Virus record (IMG/VR): IMGVR_UViG_3300022200_002408
Coordinates: 1 to 24,575 of that record
Direction: 5' to 3' (one strand)
From: a virus
Length of the DNA stretch: 24,575 nucleotides
How positions within the stretch are numbered: the first letter of the stretch is position 1; each line of letters starts with the position of its first letter. This document shows positions 5,663 to 14,832 of the stretch, in pieces. A program made the translations under genes and the position numbers. The notes under the pieces were generated by a model. It worked only from the letters and a program-made list of their open reading frames with translations, was not told the DNA's origin and searched no databases.

Positions 5663-7886
5663 TTTATATACAATAGTCAAAGGCTATATCCCATCCCATT
5701 CTATTACTAAAAAAAATGGCAATAAATCTTGGATATATGGTTATAACGACCAATATGATGTTATAGTAATATCTAAAACAGGTCAAATAGGAGACGTGGT
5801 AAATATTGCAGGACTTTATATTGCACTTCCACCTACTCCAAAAGATTGTATAAAAAGAAGTACTACAAAATCTGAACAACATTGGGAAAGACAAACTCTT
5901 CCAAAACAACTCTCAAGAATACAATCAATATTCCAATGGAATGAAATGCCATCTGAATTTAAGAATAGGTGGGTTGATTATATTGAAAACGAATTTGACT
6001 GTAGAGAGAATGGGGTGTGGTTTATGAATAATGGGGTTCATACATACATAACAGGTTCTCACTATATGTACCTTCAATGGGCAAGTATTGATATTGGGTA
6101 TCCTGATTTTCGTGAAGCAAATAGAATTTATTGGATTTTTTGGGAAGCGTGTAGAGCCGACCAAAGAAGTTTTGGTATGATATACTTAAAGATTAGACGT
6201 TCAGGATTTTCTTTTATGTCGTCATCTGAGTGTATCAATGTTGGAACACTTGCAAAAGACGCGCGAATAGGTATATTATCTAAGACCGGCTCTGATGCCA
6301 AGAAGATGTTTACTGATAAGGTAGTTCCAATAAATAGCAGACTTCCATTTTTCTTCAAACCTATTATGGATGGTATGGATAAACCAAAGACAGAGTTGGC
6401 TTTCCGTGTACCGGCATCTAAGATTACAAAGAAGAATATGTATGATTCTGAAGCAGAAATCATAGAAGGGTTAGACACGTCAATAGATTGGAAGAACACA
6501 GAAGATAACTCCTATGATGGAGAAAAGCTATTATTCTTGGCTCACGATGAGTCCGGTAAATGGACTAAGCCAAATAACATTAAGGAGAATTGGCGCGTAA
6601 CTAAAACTTGTCTTCGATTGGGTTCTAAAATTATTGGAAAATGTATGATGGGCTCAACTTCAAATGCATTATCTAAAGGTGGTCAAAACTACAAAGATAT
6701 GTTTGAAGATTCAGCGGTTACAACTCGTAACGCTAACGGTCAGACAAAAAGTGGATTGTACGCTTTATTTATTCCTATGGAATGGAATATGGAGGGATTT
6801 ATAGATGTGTATGGTATGCCTATATTTAGAACTCCTGAAGTTCCAATCACAGGAGTAGACGGTGGTATTATTAGTATGGGCGCTATTGATTATTGGGAAA
6901 ATGAGGTTGATTCTCTTAAAAATGATTCTGATGCATTAAATGAATATTACAGACAGTTTCCAAGAACAGAATCACACGCATTTAGAGATGAGAGTAAACA
7001 GTCTTTATTTAACCTTACAAAAATATACCAACAAATTGATTACAACGACAGTTTAATAAAAGAGCACTATACTACTCGCGGCTCGTTACATTGGAGAGAT
7101 GGTATGAAAGACACTAAAGTTGTTTTTACTCCTGACTCAAGAGGTAGATTCTTAGTTAGTTGGACTCCTGCAAAGCATCTTCAAAACAATGTGCATACAA
7201 TACACGGAATGAAACACCCCGGCAATGAATATATTGGTTCATTTGGGTGCGATAGTTATGATATATCAGCAGTAGTTGGCGGCAGAGGGTCTAATGGTTC
7301 TTTGCACGGACTTACGAAGTTTAATATGGATGACGCTCCTTCAAATGAGTTTTTCTTAGAGTATATAGCAAGACCTCAAACAGCTGAGATATTTTTTGAA
7401 GAAGTTCTTATGGCTTGTGTGTTTTATGGTATGCCAATTCTAATCGAGAACAATAAACCCCGATTGCTTTATCATTTTAAAAATAGAGGATATAGACATT
7501 ACTGTTTAAATAGACCTGACAAGCAATATAATAAATTATCAAAAACTGAACGTGAACTCGGTGGAATACCCAACTCATCTGAAGATGTAAAGCAATCTCA
7601 CGCATCTGCAATTGAGTCTTACATAGAAAAGTATGTTGGGATAGATTTTACAGGAGAGTATAGAGATGGAGGAGATATGGGAACTATGCCTTTTACACGG
7701 ACATTAGAGGATTGGGCAAAGTTTGATATAAACGATAGAACCAAATTTGATGCGTCTATAAGTTCGGGATTAGCTGTAATGGCTAATCAAAAGCATTTAT
7801 ACGTGCCGGAGAAAAAAGATTCAAAAATAAGTATTAACTTCGCAAGGTATTCTAATGATGGTTCAACAAGTCAATTAATCAAATGA
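5592..7886 (+). CDS. Terminase large subunit (TerL)
   Basis: 764 residues with a two-part terminase layout. ATPase: Walker A-like KIRRSGFS at 200-207 (the RRxGxS form seen in crAss-like and related TerL), Walker B LLFLAHDE at 313-320, coupling motif GSTS at 354-357. Nuclease, RNase H-like: Asp554 in FGCDSYDIS, Glu619 in ILIEN and probably Asp720 in KFDAS as metal ligands. It drives DNA into the procapsid through the portal and cuts the concatemer. There is no in-frame ATG before residue 119, and a TAG at 5571 closes the frame upstream; residues before that ATG (GLNSLYTIVKGYIPSHS) are conserved in the family, so a TTG (5592 or 5598) is the likely start. Overlaps the portal gene by ATGA. Confidence 0.9.
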   Translation: MILPKTEEVKLIQNKGLQKEGLNSLYTIVKGYIPSHSITKKNGNKSWIYGYNDQYDVIVISKTGQIGDVVNIAGLYIALPPTPKDCIKRSTTKSEQHWERQTLPKQLSRIQSIFQWNEMPSEFKNRWVDYIENEFDCRENGVWFMNNGVHTYITGSHYMYLQWASIDIGYPDFREANRIYWIFWEACRADQRSFGMIYLKIRRSGFSFMSSSECINVGTLAKDARIGILSKTGSDAKKMFTDKVVPINSRLPFFFKPIMDGMDKPKTELAFRVPASKITKKNMYDSEAEIIEGLDTSIDWKNTEDNSYDGEKLLFLAHDESGKWTKPNNIKENWRVTKTCLRLGSKIIGKCMMGSTSNALSKGGQNYKDMFEDSAVTTRNANGQTKSGLYALFIPMEWNMEGFIDVYGMPIFRTPEVPITGVDGGIISMGAIDYWENEVDSLKNDSDALNEYYRQFPRTESHAFRDESKQSLFNLTKIYQQIDYNDSLIKEHYTTRGSLHWRDGMKDTKVVFTPDSRGRFLVSWTPAKHLQNNVHTIHGMKHPGNEYIGSFGCDSYDISAVVGGRGSNGSLHGLTKFNMDDAPSNEFFLEYIARPQTAEIFFEEVLMACVFYGMPILIENNKPRLLYHFKNRGYRHYCLNRPDKQYNKLSKTERELGGIPNSSEDVKQSHASAIESYIEKYVGIDFTGEYRDGGDMGTMPFTRTLEDWAKFDINDRTKFDASISSGLAVMANQKHLYVPEKKDSKISINFARYSNDGSTSQLIK

Positions 7887-10318
7887 AAAACGTAACAATA
7901 GATATTACATCGTCAGCCTTTCCAAGTCAGTTAGCTACTGATGCGGAAAAAAAATCCGAACAATTTGGGCTGCAAGTTGGTCAAGCTATTCAGTATGAAT
8001 GGTTCAGAAAGGATGGAAGTAATTGCAGGTATTATGGTCAATGGAGAGAATTTCATAGACTAAGGTTATACGCAAGAGGAGAACAATCAATTAGTAAATA
8101 TAAAAATGAATTAGCCATTGATGGCGATTTATCTTATTTAAACTTAGATTGGACACCTGTTCCTGTTATACCTAAATTCGTTGACATCGTTGTTAACGGA
8201 ATGTCTGATAGATTATTCAAGGTAAAAGTATATGCACAAGATGCTATGTCTCAATCTAAGAGAAGCAAGTATCAAGATATGATTGAGGGGCAAATGATTG
8301 CCAAACCTGTTTTAAATCAAATAAAAGAAAGCACAGGATTTGATGCATTTACAATGGACCCTGAAAAACTTCCTGAAACAGATGAAGAGCTTTCTTTATT
8401 TATGCAGCTTCACTACAAACCTGCGATTGAGATTGCGGAAGAAGAAGCTATCAATACCATATTTGACGAAAATCATTATAACGATATTCGTTGGAGATTA
8501 GATTACGATGCTACAGTACTTGGTATATCTATTGCTAAACACGAATTTCTTCAAGGAACAGGAGTTAAAATATCTTACGTTGACCCTGCTAATGTTGTAT
8601 ATAGCTATACTGAAGACCCTCATTTTAAAGATTGTTTTTATTGGGGAGAAATTAAAACTCTTCCGATTAGCGAGTTAATGAAAATTGACCAAAGTCTTAC
8701 CAAAGAAGATTTACAAGAAATAACTCAATACAGCCAAGGTTGGTATGATTATTTTAATGTAGCTCAATTCTACGAGAATAGTGTATTCTCAAGAGATACT
8801 TGTACATTAATGTACTTCAATTATAAAACCACAAAGAAAATAGTTTTCAAGAAAAAAATCCTTGAGAATGGTGGTTCACGAGTTATACCTAAAGATGATA
8901 CTTTCAATCCTCCACAAGAAATGATGGAAGAAGGAAATTTTGAAAAAATAGAGAAAACTATTGACGTGTGGTATGAGGGTATTATGGTAATGGGAACTAA
9001 TATTTTGTTACAATGGAAGTTGTCTGAGAATATGGTAAGACCTAAATCAGCATCGCAACACGCGCTACCTAATTACGTAGCTTGTGCGCCAAGAATGTAT
9101 AAAGGAGCTATAGAATCTTTGGTACGTAGAATGATACCTTTTGCTGACCTTATTCAAATTACTCACTTAAAATTACAGCAAGTAATTAACCGTGTCGTAC
9201 CTGACGGGGTATTTATTGACGCAGACGGTCTTAATGAAGTTGATTTAGGAAACGGAGCTGCTTATAATCCTGAAGACGCTTTAAGGCTTTACTTCCAAAC
9301 GGGGTCGGTAATTGGTAGAAGTTTTACTCAAGATGGAGATTTCAACAATGCTAAAGTGCCTATTACTCAATTAAGTTCTAGCACAGGTGTAGGTAAAACT
9401 CAAATGCTTATCACTAATTATAATCACTATATGGATATGATTAGAACGGTAACTGGGCTTAATGAAGCACGAGATGGCTCTACTCCTGACCCCAATTCAT
9501 TAGTTGGATTACAAAAATTAGCTGCTTTAAACTCAAATACAGCTACTCGACATATACTTGAAGGCGGATTGTATATATACCGCTCAATGGCGGAAGCCTT
9601 AACTTATAGAATTGGAGATATTTTAGAGTATTCTGATTTTAAAGATGAGTTTATTAATCAAATTGGTAGATACAATGTATCTATTTTAGGAGACATAGCG
9701 GACCTTTATATTTATGATTTTGGTATTTTTATTGAGGTCGCACCTGATGAGGAGCAAAGAGCGCAGCTTGAAGCTAATGTAAATATGGCATTATCTAAAG
9801 GAGATATTAATCTTGAAGATGCTATTGATATTCGTGAGATTAAAAATCTTAAACTTGCTAATCAATTATTAAAGATGAAGCGAATCAAGAAACAAGAACG
9901 TGAGGACCAAATGGCAATGCAAAAACAAGCTATGCAGGCTCAGCAGCAATTGAAGTCTCAAGAGATGGCAGGTCAAATGGCTATACAAAAAATGCAGACG
10001 GAAGTTCAGACTAAAGGTCAATTAATGCAGATGGAAGCTGAGTTTAGTATTAGAAAAGTTCAAGTTGAAGCTGAATTAAAATCTCATTTAATGGCAGAGG
10101 AATTTATGTATAATCAGAAACTTCACGGTATGGAAATGGAAACATTAAATGGGCGTGAACAATCTCGTGAAGACGCTAAAGCTAAACGTATTAGTCAACA
10201 AAATACAGAGCAATCTAAACTGATAGACCAACGTAAAAACAATTTACCTCCATTGAATTTTGAATCAAACGAAGATAGTTTAGATGGGTTTGATTTCGCA
10301 GAATTTGAGCCGCGTTAA
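7883..10318 (+). CDS. Portal protein
   Basis: 811 residues, the size of long podovirus-type portals. The gene follows TerL with a four-base ATGA overlap. The body contains portal-like pieces: WREFHRLRLYARGEQSISKY near residue 52-71, IPKFVDIVVNGMSDRLFKVK, and YVDPANVVYSYTEDPHFKD. A long Gln/Met/Lys-rich coiled coil spans about 640-785, as expected for the barrel region above the crown that contacts DNA inside the head, and the protein ends DGFDFAEFEPR, which I recognise from portals of related Bacteroidetes phages. It forms the dodecameric ring at the head vertex, the docking site for TerL and later for the ring proteins. Confidence 0.85.
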   Translation: MKNVTIDITSSAFPSQLATDAEKKSEQFGLQVGQAIQYEWFRKDGSNCRYYGQWREFHRLRLYARGEQSISKYKNELAIDGDLSYLNLDWTPVPVIPKFVDIVVNGMSDRLFKVKVYAQDAMSQSKRSKYQDMIEGQMIAKPVLNQIKESTGFDAFTMDPEKLPETDEELSLFMQLHYKPAIEIAEEEAINTIFDENHYNDIRWRLDYDATVLGISIAKHEFLQGTGVKISYVDPANVVYSYTEDPHFKDCFYWGEIKTLPISELMKIDQSLTKEDLQEITQYSQGWYDYFNVAQFYENSVFSRDTCTLMYFNYKTTKKIVFKKKILENGGSRVIPKDDTFNPPQEMMEEGNFEKIEKTIDVWYEGIMVMGTNILLQWKLSENMVRPKSASQHALPNYVACAPRMYKGAIESLVRRMIPFADLIQITHLKLQQVINRVVPDGVFIDADGLNEVDLGNGAAYNPEDALRLYFQTGSVIGRSFTQDGDFNNAKVPITQLSSSTGVGKTQMLITNYNHYMDMIRTVTGLNEARDGSTPDPNSLVGLQKLAALNSNTATRHILEGGLYIYRSMAEALTYRIGDILEYSDFKDEFINQIGRYNVSILGDIADLYIYDFGIFIEVAPDEEQRAQLEANVNMALSKGDINLEDAIDIREIKNLKLANQLLKMKRIKKQEREDQMAMQKQAMQAQQQLKSQEMAGQMAIQKMQTEVQTKGQLMQMEAEFSIRKVQVEAELKSHLMAEEFMYNQKLHGMEMETLNGREQSREDAKAKRISQQNTEQSKLIDQRKNNLPPLNFESNEDSLDGFDFAEFEPR

Positions 10319-10337
10319 TAATGTCAAAAAAATTGCA

Positions 10338-10345
10338 TAGCTTTG
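10338..10345 (+). promoter_or_regulatory. Bacteroidetes-type -7 promoter box
   Basis: TAGCTTTG fits TAnnTTTG. It lies in the 48-base gap after the portal gene and about 20 bases before the next ATG, followed by the leader AAATTAAATCAAATCAA. No -33 TTTG stands at the normal distance. It would drive the scaffold-like gene and the capsid gene. Confidence 0.5.
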
Positions 10346-10366
10346 TAAAAAATTAAATCAAATCAA

Positions 10367-11500
10367 ATGGAAATGAAAGTAAGATTATTAGATGGTACGG
10401 AGGAAAAAGGAACTGCTCAAGTAGAACAAGAATTACTTGAAAAACACGAGCAACAATTTCAGAATGTTAATATACCCGGACAAGAACAACAACAAGAACA
10501 ACAACAAGAGCAACAACAAGAGCAACAACAAGAGCAAGAGCAACAACAAGAGCAACAACAAGAAGTTGAATTAAACGAAGAACAAGTTCTTTCATATATT
10601 GGAAAAAGATACAATAAGCAGATTAATTCATTAGATGAATTAACAGCTCAAAGGGAAGAAGTCGAGGCTTTACCTGAAGATGTTGCTGCTTATATGAAAT
10701 ACAAAAAAGAAACGGGTAGAGGTTTTGAGGATTTTTTGAGTCTTAAAAAAGACTTTGACTCAATGGACCCTGAAGATTTACTTGAAACTTATTTATCAGC
10801 AACCCAAGAAGGGCTTGATGATGAAGATATTGACACATTGATGGAATCGTATAGGTATGATGAAGATATTGACGATGATTCAACTATTAGAAAAATAAAA
10901 TTAGAAAGAAAAAAGGCTGTTGCTGAAGCAAAGAAATTTTTTAATTCTCAAAAAGAAAAATATAAAGTGCCACTTGAGTCAAGTGTTCCGCTAATTTCTG
11001 ATGAGGAAAAAGAAGTTTACGAAGGTTATAAGCAATATACCAAGCAAGCGAAGACACTTGAAGAAGAGAATGAGAGAAAGAGAAATTGGTTTAACCAAAA
11101 ATCTGATGAAGTATTTAGCGGAGAGTTCAAAGGTTTTGACTTCAACGTTAATGACAAACGAATCACTTTCAATCCCGGAGATGCCAATGAACTTAAAAAA
11201 GCACAAGCTACACCTGCAAACTTTATAAATAAGTTTTTAGATGAGCAAGGGTTAATTAAGGATGCGGCAGGTTATCATAGGTCGTTAGCTGTAGCTATGA
11301 ATCCTGAGAGATTTGCAAAGTTCTTTTACGAACAAGGGCAAGCAGATGCTACTGAAGGCACTATGAAGAATATTAAAAATATTCAAATGTCTGCCAATAG
11401 AGCGCCTGAAATTACAAAATCAACGGAAGGAATGCAGGTAAAAGCGGTAAACCCTGATTCCGGTAAAAGTCTAAAAATCCGTAGCATAAAACGAATATAA
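10367..11500 (+). CDS. Scaffold-like head assembly protein with Gln/Glu repeat
   Basis: 377 residues between portal and major capsid genes, the usual place for a scaffold. It is acidic and highly helical, with an N-terminal low-complexity run of QQQE units at residues 39-66, a long acidic helical middle (DDEDIDTLMESYRYDEDIDD), and a basic C-terminus ending SLKIRSIKRI. Scaffolds commonly bind the inner capsid surface through a basic C-terminal helix, which fits. No protease motif is evident. A scaffold role is inferred from composition and position; a minor head protein is the alternative. It has its own promoter box and A/T leader, and shares a transcript with the capsid gene 19 bases downstream. 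Confidence 0.6.
   Translation: MEMKVRLLDGTEEKGTAQVEQELLEKHEQQFQNVNIPGQEQQQEQQQEQQQEQQQEQEQQQEQQQEVELNEEQVLSYIGKRYNKQINSLDELTAQREEVEALPEDVAAYMKYKKETGRGFEDFLSLKKDFDSMDPEDLLETYLSATQEGLDDEDIDTLMESYRYDEDIDDDSTIRKIKLERKKAVAEAKKFFNSQKEKYKVPLESSVPLISDEEKEVYEGYKQYTKQAKTLEEENERKRNWFNQKSDEVFSGEFKGFDFNVNDKRITFNPGDANELKKAQATPANFINKFLDEQGLIKDAAGYHRSLAVAMNPERFAKFFYEQGQADATEGTMKNIKNIQMSANRAPEITKSTEGMQVKAVNPDSGKSLKIRSIKRI
10481..10563 (+). repeat. In-frame 12-bp tandem repeat (QQQE-coding)
   Basis: About seven imperfect copies of a 12-base unit, CAACAACAAGAG (or GAA), within the scaffold-like gene. One copy is shortened to CAAGAG. It encodes alternating QQQE blocks and stays in frame, so copy-number change would lengthen or shorten the protein without breaking it. 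Confidence 0.85.
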
Positions 11501-11519
11501 ATTTTAAAAATTAATCAAA

Positions 11520-12947
11520 ATGGCAGGTACATTATTATCAAATCCTACTTTTGCATTACAGCCAAGTGCTGAGCAAGTAGCATTGCAGACAAACTATATT
11601 ACTAACTTCAACTTCTTGAATCAGTATCTTCCTGATACTTACGAAAAAGAATTTGAGCGTTACGGTAATAGAACCATCGCATCATTCTTGAGAATGGTAG
11701 GTGCTGAGATGCCTTCAAACTCTGACCAAATCAAATGGGCAGAACAAGGTCGTCTTCACATTAAATACACTAACTGTACTACACCGGCGATTGCTACGGC
11801 TTCTACCGCTACTTTTACAGTTGCTGATTCAGGTGTTACTTACATCGCAATTAGAGTTGGACAAACTGTTATGATTCAACAAAACTCAACAGGAGTTTTC
11901 AACAAAGCAATCGTTACTGCCGTTCCTACAGCAACTACTTTTACAGTAGCTTACTACGAAGGTGGTGGTCAAGCGATTACTGCTGCTGCTCAATGTACTG
12001 TATTTATTTATGGTTCTGAGTTCAAAAAAGGAACTAACGGAATGGTTGGTTCTTTGGAAGCAGAAGATGAGTTCTACTCTAACAAGCCTATTATCATCAA
12101 AGATAAATATGCTGTTAACGGTTCTGATATGGCTCAAATCGGATGGGTTGAAGTTACTACTGAAAATGGTGCTACAGGTTACTTGTGGTATTTGAAATCA
12201 GAGCACGAAACTCGTTTACGTTTTGAAGATTATTTAGAGACTGCAATGATTGAAGCAGTTCCTGCTGCCGCAGGTTCAGGAGCTTTAGCTGCTTTAGGTG
12301 GTGTTGCAGGTGGTTCTGAAGGTATCTTCTATGTTGTAAACAATAGAGGTAACGTATGGGGAGGTGGTTCTCCAACTTCTTTATCTGAGTGGGATTCTAT
12401 CGTTTCTCGTTTGGACAAACAAGGAGCTATCGAAGAAAACGTTGTGTTTGTTAACCGTGGATTGTCTTTTGACATCGACAATATGTTAGCAACATTAAAC
12501 GGGTACACTTCAGGTGGTGTTGCTCAGTCTGCATCTTTCGGTTTATTCGACAACGATGTTGATATGGCGTTGAACTTAGGATTCACAGGATTCCGTAGAG
12601 GTTACGATTTCTACAAATCTGATTGGAAATACCTAAACGACCCAACTATGAGAGGTGGTTTATCTAACGTTGCAGCTACTGCGACAGGTACAATCACAGG
12701 ACTTATGGTTCCTGCAGGTTCTACATCTGTGTACGACCAAATTATGGGTAAAAACGCTAAGAGACCTTTCTTACACGTTAGATACCGTGCTTCAGAAGCT
12801 GAAGACCGTAGATACAAAACGTGGATTACAGGTTCTGCCGGTGGAGCTCAAACATCTGACTTAGATGCAATGGAGGTTAACTTCTTGTCTGAAAGATGTG
12901 TATGTACTTTAGGTGCAAACAACTTCGTATTATTCCGTTTCGGATAG
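11520..12947 (+). CDS. Major capsid protein (HK97-fold type)
   Basis: 475 residues, right length and place for the major capsid protein of crAss-like and related phages. Landmarks: N-terminal FNFLNQYLPDTYEKEFERYG (31-50) and GAEMPSNSDQIKWAEQGRLH (61-80), acidic EAEDEFYSNKP near 180-190 which suits an E-loop, and YLKSEHETRLRFEDYLETA near 224-242 which suits the spine helix. A Thr/Ala/Val-rich beta segment at about 84-165 looks like an inserted surface domain. Codon choice leans to C-ending codons (AAC, TTC, TAC) more than in neighbouring genes, as in very highly expressed proteins. A strong hairpin terminator follows 13 bases after the stop. No decoration or protease gene is fused to it. Confidence 0.85.
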   Translation: MAGTLLSNPTFALQPSAEQVALQTNYITNFNFLNQYLPDTYEKEFERYGNRTIASFLRMVGAEMPSNSDQIKWAEQGRLHIKYTNCTTPAIATASTATFTVADSGVTYIAIRVGQTVMIQQNSTGVFNKAIVTAVPTATTFTVAYYEGGGQAITAAAQCTVFIYGSEFKKGTNGMVGSLEAEDEFYSNKPIIIKDKYAVNGSDMAQIGWVEVTTENGATGYLWYLKSEHETRLRFEDYLETAMIEAVPAAAGSGALAALGGVAGGSEGIFYVVNNRGNVWGGGSPTSLSEWDSIVSRLDKQGAIEENVVFVNRGLSFDIDNMLATLNGYTSGGVAQSASFGLFDNDVDMALNLGFTGFRRGYDFYKSDWKYLNDPTMRGGLSNVAATATGTITGLMVPAGSTSVYDQIMGKNAKRPFLHVRYRASEAEDRRYKTWITGSAGGAQTSDLDAMEVNFLSERCVCTLGANNFVLFRFG

Positions 12948-12960
12948 TATATAATAAATT

Positions 12961-12990
12961 GGAGAGTGCTTTTAAAGGCACTCTCCTTTT
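12961..12990 (+). terminator. Intrinsic terminator after the capsid gene
   Basis: A perfect nine-base stem (GGAGAGTGC with GCACTCTCC) closes an eight-base loop TTTTAAAG and is followed by TTTT, then ATGTTTT. It lies 13 bases after the major capsid stop codon and would end or strongly attenuate the head transcript. No other strong + strand hairpin of this kind lies earlier in the window. Confidence 0.85.
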
Positions 12991-13031
12991 ATGTTTTAAA
13001 AAAAATAAATTAAATTAAATCATTATTAAAA

Positions 13032-13775
13032 ATGGCAACAGTAGTTTTAATAGACAAAGTCTATAAATTGACAATAGGCAATCCGCTTTCATATAGTTTA
13101 GCGGCAAGAAATCATCCGAGATTCCCACTAATGTGGTTCGATGAAAAAAAACAAGAAAATCGTGCTCTTAGATACGCGATAAATCAAAAGACTCCCTTTG
13201 AGGATGAACAAGACGGAAACGCAATACTTGAGCCAATTATGTTTGAAGATGGCTTTTTAAGCGTTCCAAGAACAAATCCCGCGCTTCAAGCGTTCTTACA
13301 TTACCATCCATTAAACGGAAGGATTTTCGTTGAAGTAGATGAAGAAAAAGATGCAGCTTACGAGGTTGAGAATTTAGACCTTGAGATTGACGCATTAGTT
13401 GAGGCGAGAAAACTTTCTCTTGAACAAATTGAAACTCTTACAAGAGTAATGTTCGGAAAAGACCCTTCAACAATCTCAACAGCAGAATTAAAACGAGATA
13501 TATTAGTGTTTGCTAAAAATGACCCAAGAGGATTCTTGGCTACATTGAATGACCCTGAACTACAGTTTCAAGCTAAAGTTAGATTATTCTTTGAAGAGAA
13601 ATTATTAGCACTACGCAATAATGATAAAGAGGTTTGGTTTAATACGCCTACTAACAAAAAGAAAATGTTATCAGTACCATACGGAGAAGACCCTTATGAT
13701 ATGGTAGGTGGCTTCTTATCAAGCGATGAAGGTATTGACTCTCTTAAAATGTTAGAGGCAAATTTACCTCAATAA
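13032..13775 (+). CDS. Conserved phage protein next to capsid, function unknown
   Basis: 247 residues that I recognise as a conserved protein of marine and Bacteroidetes phages but cannot name. The N-terminal half is distinctive: NPLSYSLAARNHPRFPLMWF (about 17-36), RALRYAINQKTPFEDEQDGN (about 44-63), then FLHYHPLNGRIFVEVDEEKD. The second half is helical and acidic, with TAELKRDILVFAKNDPRGFL near 155-174. No signal peptide or membrane segment. It sits alone between two terminators, after the major capsid gene and before the ring proteins, which favours a head or neck component or an assembly factor. No promoter box is clear upstream, so expression may rely on read-through of the capsid terminator. 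Confidence 0.65.
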   Translation: MATVVLIDKVYKLTIGNPLSYSLAARNHPRFPLMWFDEKKQENRALRYAINQKTPFEDEQDGNAILEPIMFEDGFLSVPRTNPALQAFLHYHPLNGRIFVEVDEEKDAAYEVENLDLEIDALVEARKLSLEQIETLTRVMFGKDPSTISTAELKRDILVFAKNDPRGFLATLNDPELQFQAKVRLFFEEKLLALRNNDKEVWFNTPTNKKKMLSVPYGEDPYDMVGGFLSSDEGIDSLKMLEANLPQ

Positions 13776-13808
13776 TATAATTGGATTAAAATATCCTTTA
13801 TTGAAATT

Positions 13809-13836
13809 AGCACAGATTTATTTCTGTGCTTTTTTT
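13809..13836 (+). terminator. Intrinsic terminator
   Basis: An eight-base stem (AGCACAGA with TCTGTGCT) encloses a six-base loop TTTATT and runs into a T tract of seven. It follows the 247-residue gene by 33 bases and directly precedes a new -7 promoter box. Confidence 0.85.
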
Positions 13837-13839
13837 ATG

Positions 13840-13847
13840 TATATTTG
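13840..13847 (+). promoter_or_regulatory. Bacteroidetes-type -7 promoter box
   Basis: TATATTTG fits TAnnTTTG and is placed four bases after the T tract of the preceding terminator and 16 bases before the ATG at 13864. It would start the long neck/tail transcript. A normal -33 TTTG is not seen; the terminator stem occupies that position. Confidence 0.55.
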
Positions 13848-13863
13848 TAAAAAGATTTAAAAA

Positions 13864-14820
13864 ATGATAAACGAAGTTAGAAATACAGTATTATCCGTAT
13901 TAAATAAAAATAATTATGGATATATTTCTCCATCAGACTTCAATTTATTTGCTGAAAATGCACAGATGGAGATATTTGAAGACTATTTCAAAAATTACAA
14001 CAAGGCTATAAATGCTGAAAATGCACGCACAGCCGGAAGTGATTACGCTGAAATTGAAGGCCCTATAGCCGAAACTCTCGAAGGTTTTTTAGTTACAAAT
14101 TATTTAGCGCATTTAGGCTCAAATAGATACTCAGCACCATCTCTAACTACAACAGGAGATGACGACTATTATATTCTTAAAGTATTATGTAGAACAAATC
14201 AACTTTCAAGTGGTTCAAATACAGGAGTTACAGCTCCTGCTCCTACTCCGTTTTTAATAGATTCTACAGCGACGTTTTTATCTGATGGAATATCTGTTGG
14301 AGATTTAGTCGTCAACACAACTACAGGTCTTATCGCTAATGTATTGTCTTTAACTTTATCTACAAATACTTCATTAGCTTTGACTGCTGATATATTTACA
14401 GTAATAGGAAATGAATACTCAATATTAAAAGAATCTATCTTAAAAGAAGCTGATAAGGTTAGTGTTGGAAAAATAACAATGCTTAACGCATCAAGCCTAA
14501 CAAGTCCAACTGAGTTTTACCCATCATATACTCTTGAGGAAGAGACAATTAAGTTATTTCCAAATACTATAAATTCTAAAGGAAAAGTTGAATGTGTTTA
14601 TTTTAGATACCCTAAAACTCCAAAATGGACTTATGTTACCTTGACAAGTGGGGAGCCGGCTTTTGACCAATCGCAACTTGATTATCAGGATTTTGAACTT
14701 CCTTTTTCAGATAATTATATATTAGCAATGAAGATACTTCAATATTGTGGCGTTTCAATTCGCGAAACTGAAGTTGCTCAATTTGGCATAGCTCAAGAAC
14801 AACAAATAAATCAACAATAA
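13864..14820 (+). CDS. Ring / head-tail connector protein 1
   Basis: 318 residues. The N-terminal helical region MINEVRNTVLSVLNKNNYGY and SPSDFNLFAENAQMEIFEDY (22-41) is a pattern I recognise as an adaptor/ring protein of crAss-like and marine Bacteroidetes phages. Such proteins stack below the portal and link the head to the short tail. A Thr/Ser-rich beta segment at about 113-188 (STATFLSDGISVGDLVVN) interrupts the family core, which resumes at SILKEADKVSVGKITML. The C-terminal PFSDNYILAMKILQYCGVSI is again helical. It heads the neck/tail transcript behind its own promoter box and precedes a second ring protein by 12 bases. Confidence 0.7.
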   Translation: MINEVRNTVLSVLNKNNYGYISPSDFNLFAENAQMEIFEDYFKNYNKAINAENARTAGSDYAEIEGPIAETLEGFLVTNYLAHLGSNRYSAPSLTTTGDDDYYILKVLCRTNQLSSGSNTGVTAPAPTPFLIDSTATFLSDGISVGDLVVNTTTGLIANVLSLTLSTNTSLALTADIFTVIGNEYSILKESILKEADKVSVGKITMLNASSLTSPTEFYPSYTLEEETIKLFPNTINSKGKVECVYFRYPKTPKWTYVTLTSGEPAFDQSQLDYQDFELPFSDNYILAMKILQYCGVSIRETEVAQFGIAQEQQINQQ

Positions 14821-14832
14821 AAATAACAAAAA

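Noticed and set aside
6128-6499. Antisense open frame of 123 codons inside TerL
   Set aside because: It lies wholly opposite conserved TerL coding sequence, matches no family I recognise and has no promoter or leader of its own; a shadow frame.
10321-10356. Eleven-codon frame starting with ATG after the portal gene
   Set aside because: It contains the -7 promoter box and is very short; chance frame in a regulatory gap.
10481-10563. Tandem repeat considered as a CRISPR array
   Set aside because: Units of 12 bases without spacers, in frame and coding Gln/Glu; a protein-coding low-complexity repeat.
11001-11228. Internal + strand frame inside the scaffold-like gene, and similar ones in the capsid gene (11962, 12655)
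   Set aside because: They overlap well supported genes out of frame and show repetitive, low-information protein sequence.
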